Source of the DNA: Flavobacteriaceae bacterium
GTDB lineage: Bacteria > Bacteroidota > Bacteroidia > Flavobacteriales > Flavobacteriaceae
Length of the DNA: 64,000 nucleotides
Assembly: GCA_009827225.1 (NCBI GenBank)
Contig: WUAI01000010.1
Coordinates: 20,000-83,999, forward strand
Direction: 5' to 3'
The number at the start of each line of letters is the position of its first letter. Within the stretch, counting starts at the first letter, position 1. This document shows positions 1-8,625 of the stretch, piece after piece. Under the pieces are notes generated by a model. The model was not told where the DNA came from. It saw only the letters and a list, made by a program, of their open reading frames with translations, and searched no databases. The position numbers and the translations under genes were made by a program.

Positions 1-213
1 TCGTTCTTCAAACGAAGAATTGAAGAACACCTCATGGGCGTCCATAATGGAATAGCGTCTGTCTACCCCGGCACCTTCAAAGATCTTGATGACTTTGCGC
101 CTGAAGCGATCCTCCTGTCCTGTAAGCCAGGTTTCGACATAAGGAATAATCTCACTGGTCTCTCTGGTATAGGGAGGTAATTCTTTTGCAACCGTTGTAA
201 TTTGTACGCTCAT
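1..213 (-). CDS. Type III polyketide synthase, N-terminal part (cut by window edge)
   Basis: The frame starts with ATG at 213 and stays open to the left edge, giving about 71 residues. The translation begins MSVQITTVAKELPPY and contains GVDRRYSIMDAHEVF, which resembles the N-terminus of bacterial chalcone/stilbene-synthase-like enzymes; these condense malonyl-CoA onto an acyl starter. The catalytic Cys-His-Asn triad lies outside the window, so activity cannot be judged. The start overlaps the stop of the methyltransferase gene by ATGA, so it is the third gene of a coupled minus-strand cluster (oxidoreductase, methyltransferase, synthase). The family call rests on the N-terminus and on the typical flavobacterial neighbourhood. 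Confidence 0.75.
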   Translation of the reverse strand, partial: MSVQITTVAKELPPYTRETSEIIPYVETWLTGQEDRFRRKVIKIFEGAGVDRRYSIMDAHEVFFNSSFEER

Positions 214-920
214 TTACTAATGATCCATTGATAACGAAATGCCCATCTCCATCGAATGAAATGACTCCCGCTAATGTTTTTAGAATAGTTGATCAATTCC
301 TGTTTTTTAAACGCTCGGGCAATAGAAACAAGCCCATCGTGCTTGGCAATTTTGGTTTTGATGGCCAAACCACTAAAGATTTTGAATAATTGAAATGCCC
401 ATTTGCTTCTATGTAAGTCGTTCACTACAACTCCAACTTTCGCTTCTTTGGTAATGATTTCCATAATCTGCACTATTTCAGCATCCTGAAAATGATGCAA
501 AAATAAAGTGCACAAAGCAATGTCGAACTCAGGTAAACTGTCCATGGAGTTTAATACATTCAATCTTTGATAGGTAATATTGTTATAATCAGCCGATTTC
601 AATCTCGCCTGATCAAGAATATTCTCGTTCGCATCCACACCAATTAAATGTATCTTCCGATCTGTCATGAATCTCATGCCCGCGATTTGCCGAAGCATTT
701 CTCCATCACCACAGCCCAGGTCTACAATGGTAAGAGTGTTATCTATTGAGGTGCTCCGTATTAGTTTTTTGATACCCTGAAGTGTTATACGATTCCCACC
801 CAACCAGGTATTGACGACTTTCAGGTCCCTAAGCAAGCGTTCTAACTCCTTACCTCCTAGTTCGAAGTTATCCATGATCTCTTCTTCAGAAGAACGATAT
901 TTGGAAGCGTAGCTTATCAT
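210..920 (-). CDS. Class I SAM-dependent methyltransferase of a type III PKS cluster
   Basis: This 236-residue protein has the SAM-binding motif I VDLGCGDGE (residues 66-74) and the acidic motif II residue in GVDAN (about 96), followed by a motif IV-like region LPEFDIALCTLFLHH. This is a Rossmann methyltransferase. Its start overlaps the oxidoreductase stop (ATGA at 917-920) and its stop overlaps the polyketide synthase start (210-213), so the three are translationally coupled. Inference: it methylates the polyketide, on O or C, but the sequence does not show which. An alternative ATG at 875 would remove 15 residues, but the ATGA coupling favours the longer form. Confidence 0.85.
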   Translation of the reverse strand: MISYASKYRSSEEEIMDNFELGGKELERLLRDLKVVNTWLGGNRITLQGIKKLIRSTSIDNTLTIVDLGCGDGEMLRQIAGMRFMTDRKIHLIGVDANENILDQARLKSADYNNITYQRLNVLNSMDSLPEFDIALCTLFLHHFQDAEIVQIMEIITKEAKVGVVVNDLHRSKWAFQLFKIFSGLAIKTKIAKHDGLVSIARAFKKQELINYSKNISGSHFIRWRWAFRYQWIISK

Positions 921-2047
921 ACTGAAATTATATCGCCATGTGTTCTTTTGATTACACCTTGAACCAGCCCGGGGAATCGTTGGGCCACTCTAAACCCAAT
1001 ATCAGAGGTGCTGGGATTAAGTAACAGGCGTTGTATTAACCTTCCCGTTCTTAAACGTTGTCCAAAAGCTCGTTTCCACGAAACCTGATATTGTCGTTCT
1101 ACTGCAGCTCTTTCTAGGGATTCGCGAAATGCGTCGATTAATAATTCAGAAACAATCTTGGCACCGTGAATCGCCATGGACATACCATTGCCACACAAAG
1201 GATGAATCAATCCAGCGCTGTCGCCCACCATAAGGATATGATCCTCTACAGCATTCTTAGGTTCAAAGGAAATCTGACTAATTGTTAGAGGCTTTTCGAA
1301 TAGCGGCTTCGCATTATTGAAAAAATGCCTTAGGTGTTTATTCCGACTCATTACTTCTTCCTGAAATGTATTGATATCGTTGCAATCTTTGAACGAATTG
1401 TAGGTAACTAAATAGCATGCATTCACTTTTTGATCTTCCACCATGGAGAGGCCACAGTAGCCCCCTTCAAAATTATGCAGTGCTACGAGGTTGTCAGGGA
1501 AATCATACTGATAATGTGCCTTCACGGCCAGCCAAGGTGATTTACGATCGATGAACTTTCTTCCCAATCGTTTGTCGAGTCGGGACCTCTTTCCAAAGGC
1601 ACCCAAAACATATTTTGCCAAATAGGAAGATCCTTTCTGAGTTTCTACTTCAAAATAGTCTCGGGCGTTTAAACTAATGTCGGTAGCACATTCTTGTCTC
1701 ACCTCTAACTGGTTTGAAGCTAAGTTGTGCAAACTATGATCGAGCGTGTATCGTGAAATACCAAAACCTCCTAAAGGGAGTGTGGTGCGCAGGGTTTGTC
1801 CGCTCTGGGCACTGATTTCGAATTCGGTGATTTCAACGGCACCAATGGAAAAAGGATCCAATCCAAGCCATTTCAGGTATGCTATCACTTCATTTGAGAT
1901 GTATTCACCACAGACCTTATGATTCGGATATTGATTTTGCTCCAGGAGAAGTACCTTGATATCGAATTTCGATAAATGCAATGCCGCAGTAAGTCCCGCC
2001 AAACCTCCTCCTACGATCAATACATCATATACTACGTCCCTATCCAT
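917..2047 (-). CDS. FAD-dependent oxidoreductase (geranylgeranyl-reductase / hydroxylase-like)
   Basis: The protein has 376 residues. The dinucleotide-binding motif VGGGLAGL lies at residues 12-19, with Glu36 closing the beta-alpha-beta unit. The second FAD motif VGDSAGLIHP lies at 274-283. This is the p-hydroxybenzoate hydroxylase / geranylgeranyl reductase fold. It is the first gene of the PKS cluster and overlaps the methyltransferase by ATGA. Inference: it oxidises or reduces the polyketide ring or chain. The start ATG at 2047 lies just downstream of the ompA terminator, and I see no good promoter in the gap, so either readthrough or a very short leader drives the cluster. Confidence 0.85.
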   Translation of the reverse strand: MDRDVVYDVLIVGGGLAGLTAALHLSKFDIKVLLLEQNQYPNHKVCGEYISNEVIAYLKWLGLDPFSIGAVEITEFEISAQSGQTLRTTLPLGGFGISRYTLDHSLHNLASNQLEVRQECATDISLNARDYFEVETQKGSSYLAKYVLGAFGKRSRLDKRLGRKFIDRKSPWLAVKAHYQYDFPDNLVALHNFEGGYCGLSMVEDQKVNACYLVTYNSFKDCNDINTFQEEVMSRNKHLRHFFNNAKPLFEKPLTISQISFEPKNAVEDHILMVGDSAGLIHPLCGNGMSMAIHGAKIVSELLIDAFRESLERAAVERQYQVSWKRAFGQRLRTGRLIQRLLLNPSTSDIGFRVAQRFPGLVQGVIKRTHGDIISV

Positions 2048-2074
2048 ATTTTAAAGTACGGTTGATTTTTTCAG

Positions 2075-2107
2075 AAAAAAAAATCCCAAACAATAATGTC
2101 TGGGATT
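2075..2107 (-). terminator. Rho-independent terminator after the OmpA gene
   Basis: On the minus strand the 7-bp stem AATCCCA/TGGGATT (forward arms 2082-2088 and 2101-2107) has a 12-nt loop. It is followed by an uninterrupted U-run (forward A-run 2075-2083). It lies about 20 bases past the ompA stop. Confidence 0.75.
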
Positions 2108-2128
2108 TTGGGAATAATTTATTAGGTA

Positions 2129-2839
2129 TTAATTACCATCCGCTTCTTTTTGTGCTTCTTCTTTCATCTTTTCATTCGGAACAAGAACAATATTCACCCG
2201 GCGGTTTTGGGCCCTTCCCTCGGCCGTTTCGTTGGTTGCCACAGGACTGGTTTCACCAAACCAGTTGGTGCTGAATCGTCCCGGGCTTAATCCTTTGACC
2301 CCTGTGAAATAATTAGTTACCGCTTCTGCGCGATTTTTGGAGAGGGTCATATTATATTCTTCGGAACCTACACTATCGGTATGTCCAACCACTAGTACGT
2401 CGGTATCCGGAAATTCTATCAATATATCCGTTAACTTATCCAGAGTAGCCCTGGAAGCCTCATTGATATTATACTTATTGGTGTCAAAATTAACTCCACT
2501 ATTCTCATCGAAGGTCACGACAATACCATCGTCAACTCGCTCTACGACTGCACCTGGAATTTCTTCCTCTATTTTCTGGGCGTTCTTATCCATCTTGTCT
2601 CCGATGATAATACCTGCAGCACCGCCTACTACTCCACCAATGACCGCTCCAATCTCACCATTTCCACCTTTCCCAACATTGTTTCCAATGATGGCTCCTA
2701 AAATAGCTCCACCAGCAGCTCCTATAACGGCTCCTTTTTGCTTATTGTTAGCATTCTTGGTGGCTTCACAGCTCGAGAATGCGAATACCAGGCTTAAACT
2801 TACCAGGAAGATCCCCAGTCTTTTAAATATCTTTTTCAT
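2129..2839 (-). CDS. OmpA-family peptidoglycan-associated lipoprotein with glycine zipper
   Basis: This is a 236-residue envelope lipoprotein. The signal sequence ends in a lipobox with Cys24 (FSSC). A glycine-zipper segment with GxxxG spacing spans about 36-82, and an OmpA domain follows from about 105. That domain carries GHTDSVG (152-158) and NRAEAV, the peptidoglycan-binding helix. It should anchor the outer membrane to the cell wall. Its ATG overlaps the stop of the upstream lipocalin-like gene (TAATG at 2837-2841), so the two are coupled, and a clean terminator follows. Glycine-zipper OmpA lipoproteins of this size are common in Bacteroidota and Proteobacteria (YiaD-like). Confidence 0.9.
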   Translation of the reverse strand: MKKIFKRLGIFLVSLSLVFAFSSCEATKNANNKQKGAVIGAAGGAILGAIIGNNVGKGGNGEIGAVIGGVVGGAAGIIIGDKMDKNAQKIEEEIPGAVVERVDDGIVVTFDENSGVNFDTNKYNINEASRATLDKLTDILIEFPDTDVLVVGHTDSVGSEEYNMTLSKNRAEAVTNYFTGVKGLSPGRFSTNWFGETSPVATNETAEGRAQNRRVNIVLVPNEKMKEEAQKEADGN

Positions 2840-3318
2840 TATTCTTCAATTTTAGAAAAGTTCATACTTATGGTAAAGGGCTTGCCTTCCAAAGAAACTG
2901 TTTGCTCCCATCGCATCGATGAACCGCTCAACTGGGCTAATCGTAGTCGGAATCCCACATTGTTCTCGGACTTCTTTTTCTCGTTCGTAGGTTTCAGAAG
3001 AAAATCATATAAACCGGTACTGGAATCCATTTCCTGGATGGCAAAAATAAAATTCCGCTCTCCTGTAGGACAGTCCGGATTGCTTATCGAATAGTTACCG
3101 GTATTGTTATTCGGTATAAATCGCCAGCTACTGCCTTCAAAACACTCTCTGGAGGTGTCACTCAACAACTGGATGGTAAAAGTTCCCTTCTCACTGTATG
3201 TTATTTCATCCAGTGACCAATAACCTTTTAATACTTTCTTGGATTCGGAAACAGTTTTTGGTGTGCCACATGATGCCAATAATATGACAAACAATGACAA
3301 AATGGTTAGGTTTCTCAT
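2839..3318 (-). CDS. Lipocalin-like lipoprotein
   Basis: The protein has 159 residues. A type II signal peptide ends at LLASC (Cys17). The mature part starts with KKVLKGYWSLDEITY, the GxW opening strand of lipocalin-like domains, and then predicted beta strands. Two further cysteines lie in RECFEGSSW and NPDCPTG and may pair after export. It is probably membrane-anchored. The ligand is unknown. It is the first gene of a two-gene unit with the OmpA lipoprotein (TAATG overlap). Confidence 0.75.
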   Translation of the reverse strand: MRNLTILSLFVILLASCGTPKTVSESKKVLKGYWSLDEITYSEKGTFTIQLLSDTSRECFEGSSWRFIPNNNTGNYSISNPDCPTGERNFIFAIQEMDSSTGLYDFLLKPTNEKKKSENNVGFRLRLAQLSGSSMRWEQTVSLEGKPFTISMNFSKIEE

Positions 3319-3372
3319 AAGCGGGTGGTTTATTTATTCGTGAACGAATAGTTAGGTAACCTAAAGATACTA

Positions 3373-3380
3373 CAAAATTA
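3373..3380 (-). promoter_or_regulatory. Candidate -7 element for the lipocalin-OmpA unit
   Basis: TAATTTTG on the minus strand matches the Bacteroidota -7 consensus TAnnTTTG. It lies about 55 bases upstream of the lipocalin ATG. No convincing -33 TTG is seen at the right distance, so the call is weak. Confidence 0.35.
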
Positions 3381-3436
3381 GATACCAACGCTTTAAGAAA
3401 TTTCTGTAAAAAATCCGATTAGAATTTAAATGTCGG

Positions 3437-5443
3437 CTAATAAGCCATTAATTCGTCAAGCACTTCTGCCAATCGATTTTTGGCAAGGTATTTTTCCTCT
3501 AAATTGGGTGCAAAGGGCACCGGGGTTTCGAGACTGGCCACCCTTCTCACCGGGGCATCCAGGGATTCAAAGCAGTTCTCCATTATCATAGCGGAAATAT
3601 CAGATGCGACCCCACCAAACATAGAATCTTCCGTTAAAATCAGCACCTTTCCTGTTTTACGTACTGAATTGTAAATCGCTTCCTCGTCAAGTGGCATAAG
3701 CGTCCTCAAGTCGATGAGTTCGATGGTTCCGGGATCTCTTTGTTCCAATTCTGCCATTGCCCAATGCACTCCGGCGCCATAGGTAATGATTGAGATATTG
3801 GTTCCTTCGGAAATAACCGAGGCTTTTCCAAGAGGTAAGTTGTAGTATCCGGTAGGAACATCCCCTCGAATACTGCGGTATAGCGCCTTATGTTCAAAGA
3901 ACAGTACCGGATTTGGATCTTCAATGGAAGATGCCAATAATCCTTTGGCGTCGTAAGGGAAGGCCGGATATACCACCTTCAAACCGGGAGTATGTGTGAA
4001 CCAGGCTTCGTTTGTCTGACTATGAAAAGGTCCCGCACCTACACCTGCACCACAAGGCATTCGAATCACGACATCCGCATTTTGGTTCCAGCGATAATGG
4101 GACTTTGCCAAATAGTTGACTATTGGATTAAATCCGGAGGTCACAAAATCCGCAAATTGCATTTCCATCACAGATTTGAACCCATTGATGGACAATCCCA
4201 TGGTCGCAGAAACAATGGCCGATTCACAAATAGGTGTATTTCGGACTCTCTCCCGTCCAAACGAATCTATGAATCTATCGGTGATCTTAAATACTCCACC
4301 ATACTCAGCTATGTCCTGTCCCATAATGACAAGATCATCAAAACGTTCCATAGATTGCCTTAATCCTTCGGAAATCGCATCGACAAAACGCATTTCTTCT
4401 ACATTATCAATTTCTGTAACTTGCTGATATACATGATCTTTAAATACATCATTTAACTCTTCACTTTCACTGCTTTGTATAGCATCTTCATCAAAAGCAA
4501 TCTTCAAATTCTCGTTGATCTCATGGGCTATATCCTTTTTGATATCCACTTCCATTGCCTCGGAAAGTATGTCGTTATTCCTGAGATACTCTGCATAATT
4601 CTCAAGAGGGTCTTTCGCTGCCCAATGATCCATTAAATCCTGTGGAACATACTTGGTTCCACTCGCCTCTTCATGCCCACGCATTCTGAATGTTTTAAAT
4701 TCAATCAAAACGGGGCGTGGATTTTTCCGAACGCTTTCAGCGATATCCTTCATTCGTGTATATACTTCCAGGACATTGTTCCCTTCAATGATATGAGATT
4801 CCATACCATAGCCTTTTGCACGATCTGCAAGGTGTTCGCAATTATATTGTTCGGAAGTTGGCGTTGAAAGGCCATAACCATTGTTTTCAATACAAAATAA
4901 CACGGGAAGCTGCCAAACAGAAGCTACATTAAGTGCTTCGTGAATATCCCCTTCGCTGGTTCCTCCTTCGCCGGTAAACACAGCACATACCTGATTATTC
5001 TTTTTCAGAAGGTTTCCCAGACCTATTCCCGTGGCCACACCAAACTGGGGGCCCAAATGGGAGATCATACCTACGATCTTATATTCCTGTGTTCCGAAGT
5101 GAAAACTGCGGTCACGACCTTTTGTAAATCCGCTGGCCTTTCCCTGCCATTGAGAGAAGAGTCGGTGCAATGGTATTTCCCTGGTAGTAAAAACTCCCAG
5201 GTTTCGATGCATGGGAAGTATATATTCCTCTCGGTCCAGGACGGAGGACACACCCACGGCGATAGCCTCTTGCCCGATTCCGCTAAACCATTTTGAAATT
5301 TTTCCCTGTCTAAGCAAGATGAGCATCTTTTCCTCGATCAATCGAGGTTTGATCATCCGTTTGTATAAGGTAATCAGCGTATTGTCATCCAGATCTTTTC
5401 GATCGTAGTCAAAGTGAATACTAGCGCTTGCCTTCGTAGCCAT
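3437..5443 (-). CDS. 2-oxoacid dehydrogenase E1, fused alpha and beta subunits
   Basis: This 668-residue protein is a thiamine-diphosphate E1 component. The N-terminal half is the alpha subunit, with the ThDP/Mg motif GEGGTSEGD...CIENN at 158-188. From about residue 350 the beta subunit follows, including a transketolase-type pyrimidine domain (MGQDIAEYGGVF) and a C-terminal transketolase domain. It should decarboxylate branched-chain 2-oxoacids or pyruvate and pass the acyl group to a lipoyl E2. Single-chain alpha/beta E1 proteins are frequent in Bacteroidota. I chose ATG at 5443 (MATKAS), which gives the usual N-terminus; the frame stays open to an ATG at 5518. E2 and E3 are not nearby. The substrate cannot be read from sequence. 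Confidence 0.88.
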   Translation of the reverse strand: MATKASASIHFDYDRKDLDDNTLITLYKRMIKPRLIEEKMLILLRQGKISKWFSGIGQEAIAVGVSSVLDREEYILPMHRNLGVFTTREIPLHRLFSQWQGKASGFTKGRDRSFHFGTQEYKIVGMISHLGPQFGVATGIGLGNLLKKNNQVCAVFTGEGGTSEGDIHEALNVASVWQLPVLFCIENNGYGLSTPTSEQYNCEHLADRAKGYGMESHIIEGNNVLEVYTRMKDIAESVRKNPRPVLIEFKTFRMRGHEEASGTKYVPQDLMDHWAAKDPLENYAEYLRNNDILSEAMEVDIKKDIAHEINENLKIAFDEDAIQSSESEELNDVFKDHVYQQVTEIDNVEEMRFVDAISEGLRQSMERFDDLVIMGQDIAEYGGVFKITDRFIDSFGRERVRNTPICESAIVSATMGLSINGFKSVMEMQFADFVTSGFNPIVNYLAKSHYRWNQNADVVIRMPCGAGVGAGPFHSQTNEAWFTHTPGLKVVYPAFPYDAKGLLASSIEDPNPVLFFEHKALYRSIRGDVPTGYYNLPLGKASVISEGTNISIITYGAGVHWAMAELEQRDPGTIELIDLRTLMPLDEEAIYNSVRKTGKVLILTEDSMFGGVASDISAMIMENCFESLDAPVRRVASLETPVPFAPNLEEKYLAKNRLAEVLDELMAY

Positions 5444-5463
5444 AAACCGTTGTTGTGAAAAGT

Positions 5464-5471
5464 CAAAAGTA
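5464..5471 (-). promoter_or_regulatory. Candidate -7 element for the E1 dehydrogenase
   Basis: TACTTTTG on the minus strand fits TAnnTTTG and lies about 20 bases upstream of the chosen ATG at 5443. It supports that start over the one at 5518, which lies upstream of it. No clear -33 element is visible. Confidence 0.4.
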
Positions 5472-5539
5472 GAAAAATTCCAAGTGCTGCCATGATAAAT
5501 TGTAATTTTTTTAAACAAGGAAATCCCTGCCAGATTTGG

Positions 5540-5547
5540 TATATTTG
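5540..5547 (+). promoter_or_regulatory. Candidate -7 element for the dioxygenase operon
   Basis: TATATTTG matches TAnnTTTG and lies 20 bases before the ATG at 5567. Together with the element at 5464-5471 it makes this gap a divergent promoter region. A -33 element is not obvious. Confidence 0.45.
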
Positions 5548-5566
5548 TAGTACTAATTCAAGTGTT

Positions 5567-6517
5567 ATGAACAATATTCCTAGTGTGGATCTCGCCGACT
5601 TTATTTCAGGCGATCCGGTTCGAAAACAGAAATTTGTGGATGAAATAGGCAGTGCTTATGAAGACATCGGCTTTGTTTCTCTCAAGAATCATTTCCTTAG
5701 TGATGCTTTAGTGGATGAGTTATACAAGGAGGTAAAAGACTTCTTTGCACTACCGGTTGAAACCAAGTACAAATACGAAATTGAGGGCCTTGGTGGCCAA
5801 AGAGGTTATGTTTCCTTTGGGAAAGAACATGCCAAGGGCAAGAAGGAAGGTGATTTGAAAGAATTCTGGCATTTCGGACAAGAACCTTCGGAAGATGCAA
5901 ACTTACCTGATGAATATCCGCAGAATGTCACGGTGACTGAACTCCCGAATTTCAACAAAACCGGAATGGAAGCCTATAGGATGTTGGAAAAAACCGGAAT
6001 CTATGTGCTCAGGGCATTAGCTCTTTACATTGGCGTAGACGAGCATTATTTTGATCATTGGGCAAATAACGGGAATAGTATTCTGCGACCCATACACTAC
6101 CCTCCTATTACGGAAGAACCGAAAGGAGCCGTAAGAGCGGGAGCTCATGGCGATATCAATTTAATTACCCTCTTAATGGGAGCCTCCGCAGGTGGATTAC
6201 AGGTACTTCGGAAGGACGGCGAGTGGATTGATGCCATTCCTGAAGAAGATGAACTGGTAATCAATGTAGGAGATATGCTGGAACGGCATACCAATAACAA
6301 ATTACGTTCCACCATTCACCGTGTGGTAAACCCACCACGGGATCAATGGCACACCCCCAGGTATTCCATCCCCTTTTTCATGCACCCGCGAAGTGATATG
6401 GACTTGAGTTGTATGGAAGAGTGTATTGATCAGGATCACCCAAAAGCCTATGAAGATATTACGGCTGGTGATTTCTTGCATCAGAGATTGGTGGAAATTG
6501 GTCTTATCAAGAAATAA
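5567..6517 (+). CDS. 2-oxoglutarate/Fe(II) dioxygenase, isopenicillin N synthase family
   Basis: The protein has 316 residues. An N-terminal DIOX_N-type region (PSVDLADF..., IGFVSLKNH) is followed by a double-stranded beta-helix core. The iron ligands are His194 and Asp196 (AHGD) and His251 (STIHRVV). The 2-oxoglutarate-binding RxS is RYS at 265-267. It should couple 2-oxoglutarate decarboxylation to hydroxylation or desaturation of an unknown small molecule. Start ATG 5567 follows a -7 motif; the frame extends upstream to 5492, but that extension has no family resemblance. It heads a five-gene plus-strand operon and overlaps the next gene by one base (TAATG). Confidence 0.88.
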   Translation: MNNIPSVDLADFISGDPVRKQKFVDEIGSAYEDIGFVSLKNHFLSDALVDELYKEVKDFFALPVETKYKYEIEGLGGQRGYVSFGKEHAKGKKEGDLKEFWHFGQEPSEDANLPDEYPQNVTVTELPNFNKTGMEAYRMLEKTGIYVLRALALYIGVDEHYFDHWANNGNSILRPIHYPPITEEPKGAVRAGAHGDINLITLLMGASAGGLQVLRKDGEWIDAIPEEDELVINVGDMLERHTNNKLRSTIHRVVNPPRDQWHTPRYSIPFFMHPRSDMDLSCMEECIDQDHPKAYEDITAGDFLHQRLVEIGLIKK

Positions 6518-6840
6518 TGGATTTAAGAGACCAATTACAAAACCTGTTTCCCGATCATAAGGCTTCCGAAGATCCGAAACCGGAAAAATCGACGGTCTGG
6601 CTCCAGGACGATCCCCTGATTTGCAAATATGAGAAGCGGAAAGGAAAGCCCATTACAATTATTGAAGGTTACAATGGCGCCACTTCAGATTTCAAGCAAC
6701 TGGCTAAAGAACTGAAGCAATTGCTCAGTGTAGGCGGTAGTTTTAAAAATGAACAGATCATCATTCAAGGCGATTATCGGGATCGAATTATGGATTTTCT
6801 GAAAGCCAAAGGTTTTAAAGTAAAACGCGTTGGCGGATAA
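6517..6840 (+). CDS. SUI1/eIF1-like translation factor (YciH family)
   Basis: This 107-residue protein has a C-terminal SUI1 domain, recognisable by ITIIEGYNG, DFKQLAKELKQLLSVGGS and IIIQGDYRD followed by FLKAKGFKVKRVGG. Bacterial members resemble eukaryotic eIF1 and act at, or are proposed to act at, start-codon selection on the 30S subunit. Length and domain layout are normal. It overlaps the dioxygenase stop by one base and the following TTG-started gene by 11 bases, so it is fully embedded in the operon. Confidence 0.85.
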   Translation: MDLRDQLQNLFPDHKASEDPKPEKSTVWLQDDPLICKYEKRKGKPITIIEGYNGATSDFKQLAKELKQLLSVGGSFKNEQIIIQGDYRDRIMDFLKAKGFKVKRVGG

Positions 6841-7756
6841 TACTTTACACATTGCGAACGGTGATGCCTTTGCCGAGCGGCTGAAGGAACTTGATTATGG
6901 GGGTACTATACTTAGCTGGCGGGAAATATTGGTAGAAGGACCTGTAAATACCCGGGTTTTCTCTGATGAATTCAATACAGTTCGAAAAAAGTTTCTCGCG
7001 CAATACTTTTCAGAATCAGGCAGCGATTGCGATTCATTTGCAGCATCCTTCACTAATTTTGACTTCGATACGGTTAACCACATAGTATTATGGTTTGAAT
7101 ACGATCTCTTTTGCCATGTGAATGCCGCGGCCGTGATATATTATCTGTCTTCTATCGAATGGAGTGGACCTATTTTCTTGGTTTGCAGCGGAATTCAGAA
7201 AGATTCGGAGAAATTATTTGGACTAAATGAATTGAATAATTCGAAGCTTTATGAAGAGTACGAAAGCAAAGTGAGATTGAGTGAAACTGATATTGATCTC
7301 TGGGCAAGATTCTGGCAAATCTACTCATCTGAAAACCACAACCAACTGAAATCCCTTGATATTTCCGAAGAAACCTTTCCCTATCTTAAACCTTGCATTA
7401 ATGCGCATCTAAAGAGATTTCCTGATAAGAATACAGGGCTCAACGAGTTGGAAAAAATAGTGTTGGAATGTATTCGGGAAAATACTTTACAATCAGAATT
7501 TCAACTATTGGGATGCCTGCTGAAAGATCAGGGATACTATGGGTTTGGTGATTTACAATGGGAGAAAACGATCGAGTCGATGCGGCCATTTTTTGAATCC
7601 CAGGACGTACTGCAGCTCAATGATAAAGGCACTGCTTTGCTGAATAAAAAATATAATGCACTTCCTATCCTTAAAGACGACAGCCGATTTGGAGGAACTT
7701 CCAAATACAATTACTTTTACAACGAGGAAATCAATCAATTGGAATCCGCAACATGA
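6830..7756 (+). CDS. DUF1835-domain protein
   Basis: The protein has 308 residues and no signal peptide. The N-terminus (LHIANGDAFAERLKE..., TILSWREILVEGP) matches the DUF1835 signature, a cytoplasmic domain of unknown function. The C-terminal part (from about 200) is helical. The only workable start is TTG at 6830, inside the end of the SUI1-like gene; no ATG occurs near the conserved LHIANGD. Its stop overlaps the ATG of the nucleoside phosphorylase (ATGA). The tight coupling between a translation factor and a nucleoside phosphorylase hints at RNA or nucleotide metabolism, but nothing more can be said. Confidence 0.75.
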   Translation: MADNTLHIANGDAFAERLKELDYGGTILSWREILVEGPVNTRVFSDEFNTVRKKFLAQYFSESGSDCDSFAASFTNFDFDTVNHIVLWFEYDLFCHVNAAAVIYYLSSIEWSGPIFLVCSGIQKDSEKLFGLNELNNSKLYEEYESKVRLSETDIDLWARFWQIYSSENHNQLKSLDISEETFPYLKPCINAHLKRFPDKNTGLNELEKIVLECIRENTLQSEFQLLGCLLKDQGYYGFGDLQWEKTIESMRPFFESQDVLQLNDKGTALLNKKYNALPILKDDSRFGGTSKYNYFYNEEINQLESAT

Positions 7757-8625
7757 GAATACCAGAATCCGAGCTTATTTTAAATCCAGATGGCAGCATT
7801 TACCATCTAAACCTGAAGCCGGATGAATTGGCTCATACCATTATTACCGTTGGCGATCAGGACAGGGTCGCCCAGGTTTCCAAACATTTCGATACCATCG
7901 AAGTAAAAAAACAGCACCGAGAGTTCATTACACACACCGGAACCTATGCTGGTACCAGACTCACTGTTATTTCCACAGGTATTGGACCGGACAATATAGA
8001 TATCGTCCTCAATGAACTCGACGCCTTGGCCAATATCGATTTTGAATCCCGAACGATTAAAAAAGAGCACACCGCCCTGAAACTGATTCGGGTGGGAACA
8101 TCAGGAGCCTTGCAGCCCGATATACACGTAGATAGTTTTGTCGCCAGCGAATTTGGAATTGGGTTCGACAATTTATTACACTTTTATGGTAATACAGAAG
8201 AGGTGTTTAATTCAGATTTTACTCAGGCATTTATTGATCAAACTAACTGGAATCCTAATAATTCAAGGCCTTACGTGATCAGTGCTGATCCGGATTTATT
8301 GGCACAGTTCACTTCGGAAGACATTATAATAGGAGTTACAACCACCAATGTTGGATTCTATGGCCCGCAGGGAAGAGTGCTTCGCCTGGCGTTGCAAGAT
8401 CCTACCCTGAACGATAAAATCGCCGCCTTTTCCTATCGCAATAAGCGCATTACTAATTTGGAAATGGAGACTGCGGCCATTTATGGTATGGCAAAATTAC
8501 TCGGCCACAGTGCCTTATCGCTCAATGTAATCCTGGCTAACAGGCCCAATGGTACTTTTAGTGCAGATCCTAAGGAGTCGGTGGAACGACTTATTACCAA
8601 AACTTTAGAGATGCTTGTTCGATGA
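7753..8625 (+). CDS. Nucleoside phosphorylase (uridine-phosphorylase-like)
   Basis: This 290-residue protein belongs to the PNP/UDP family. Features are VGDQDRV for phosphate contact near residue 34, STGIGPDN, RVGTSGAL and the ribose-binding NLEMETAAIYGMA near 236-248. The MExE pattern here reads MET, close to uridine phosphorylases. It should cleave a nucleoside with phosphate to the base and (deoxy)ribose-1-phosphate in the cytosol. The base is not determined. It overlaps its upstream and downstream neighbours by four bases (ATGA) each. Confidence 0.85.
   Translation: MRIPESELILNPDGSIYHLNLKPDELAHTIITVGDQDRVAQVSKHFDTIEVKKQHREFITHTGTYAGTRLTVISTGIGPDNIDIVLNELDALANIDFESRTIKKEHTALKLIRVGTSGALQPDIHVDSFVASEFGIGFDNLLHFYGNTEEVFNSDFTQAFIDQTNWNPNNSRPYVISADPDLLAQFTSEDIIIGVTTTNVGFYGPQGRVLRLALQDPTLNDKIAAFSYRNKRITNLEMETAAIYGMAKLLGHSALSLNVILANRPNGTFSADPKESVERLITKTLEMLVR

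Noticed and set aside
2337..2855. 172-codon open frame antisense to the OmpA gene
   Set aside because: The Pro/Ser-rich translation mirrors the glycine-zipper coding strand; the OmpA protein is clearly the real product.
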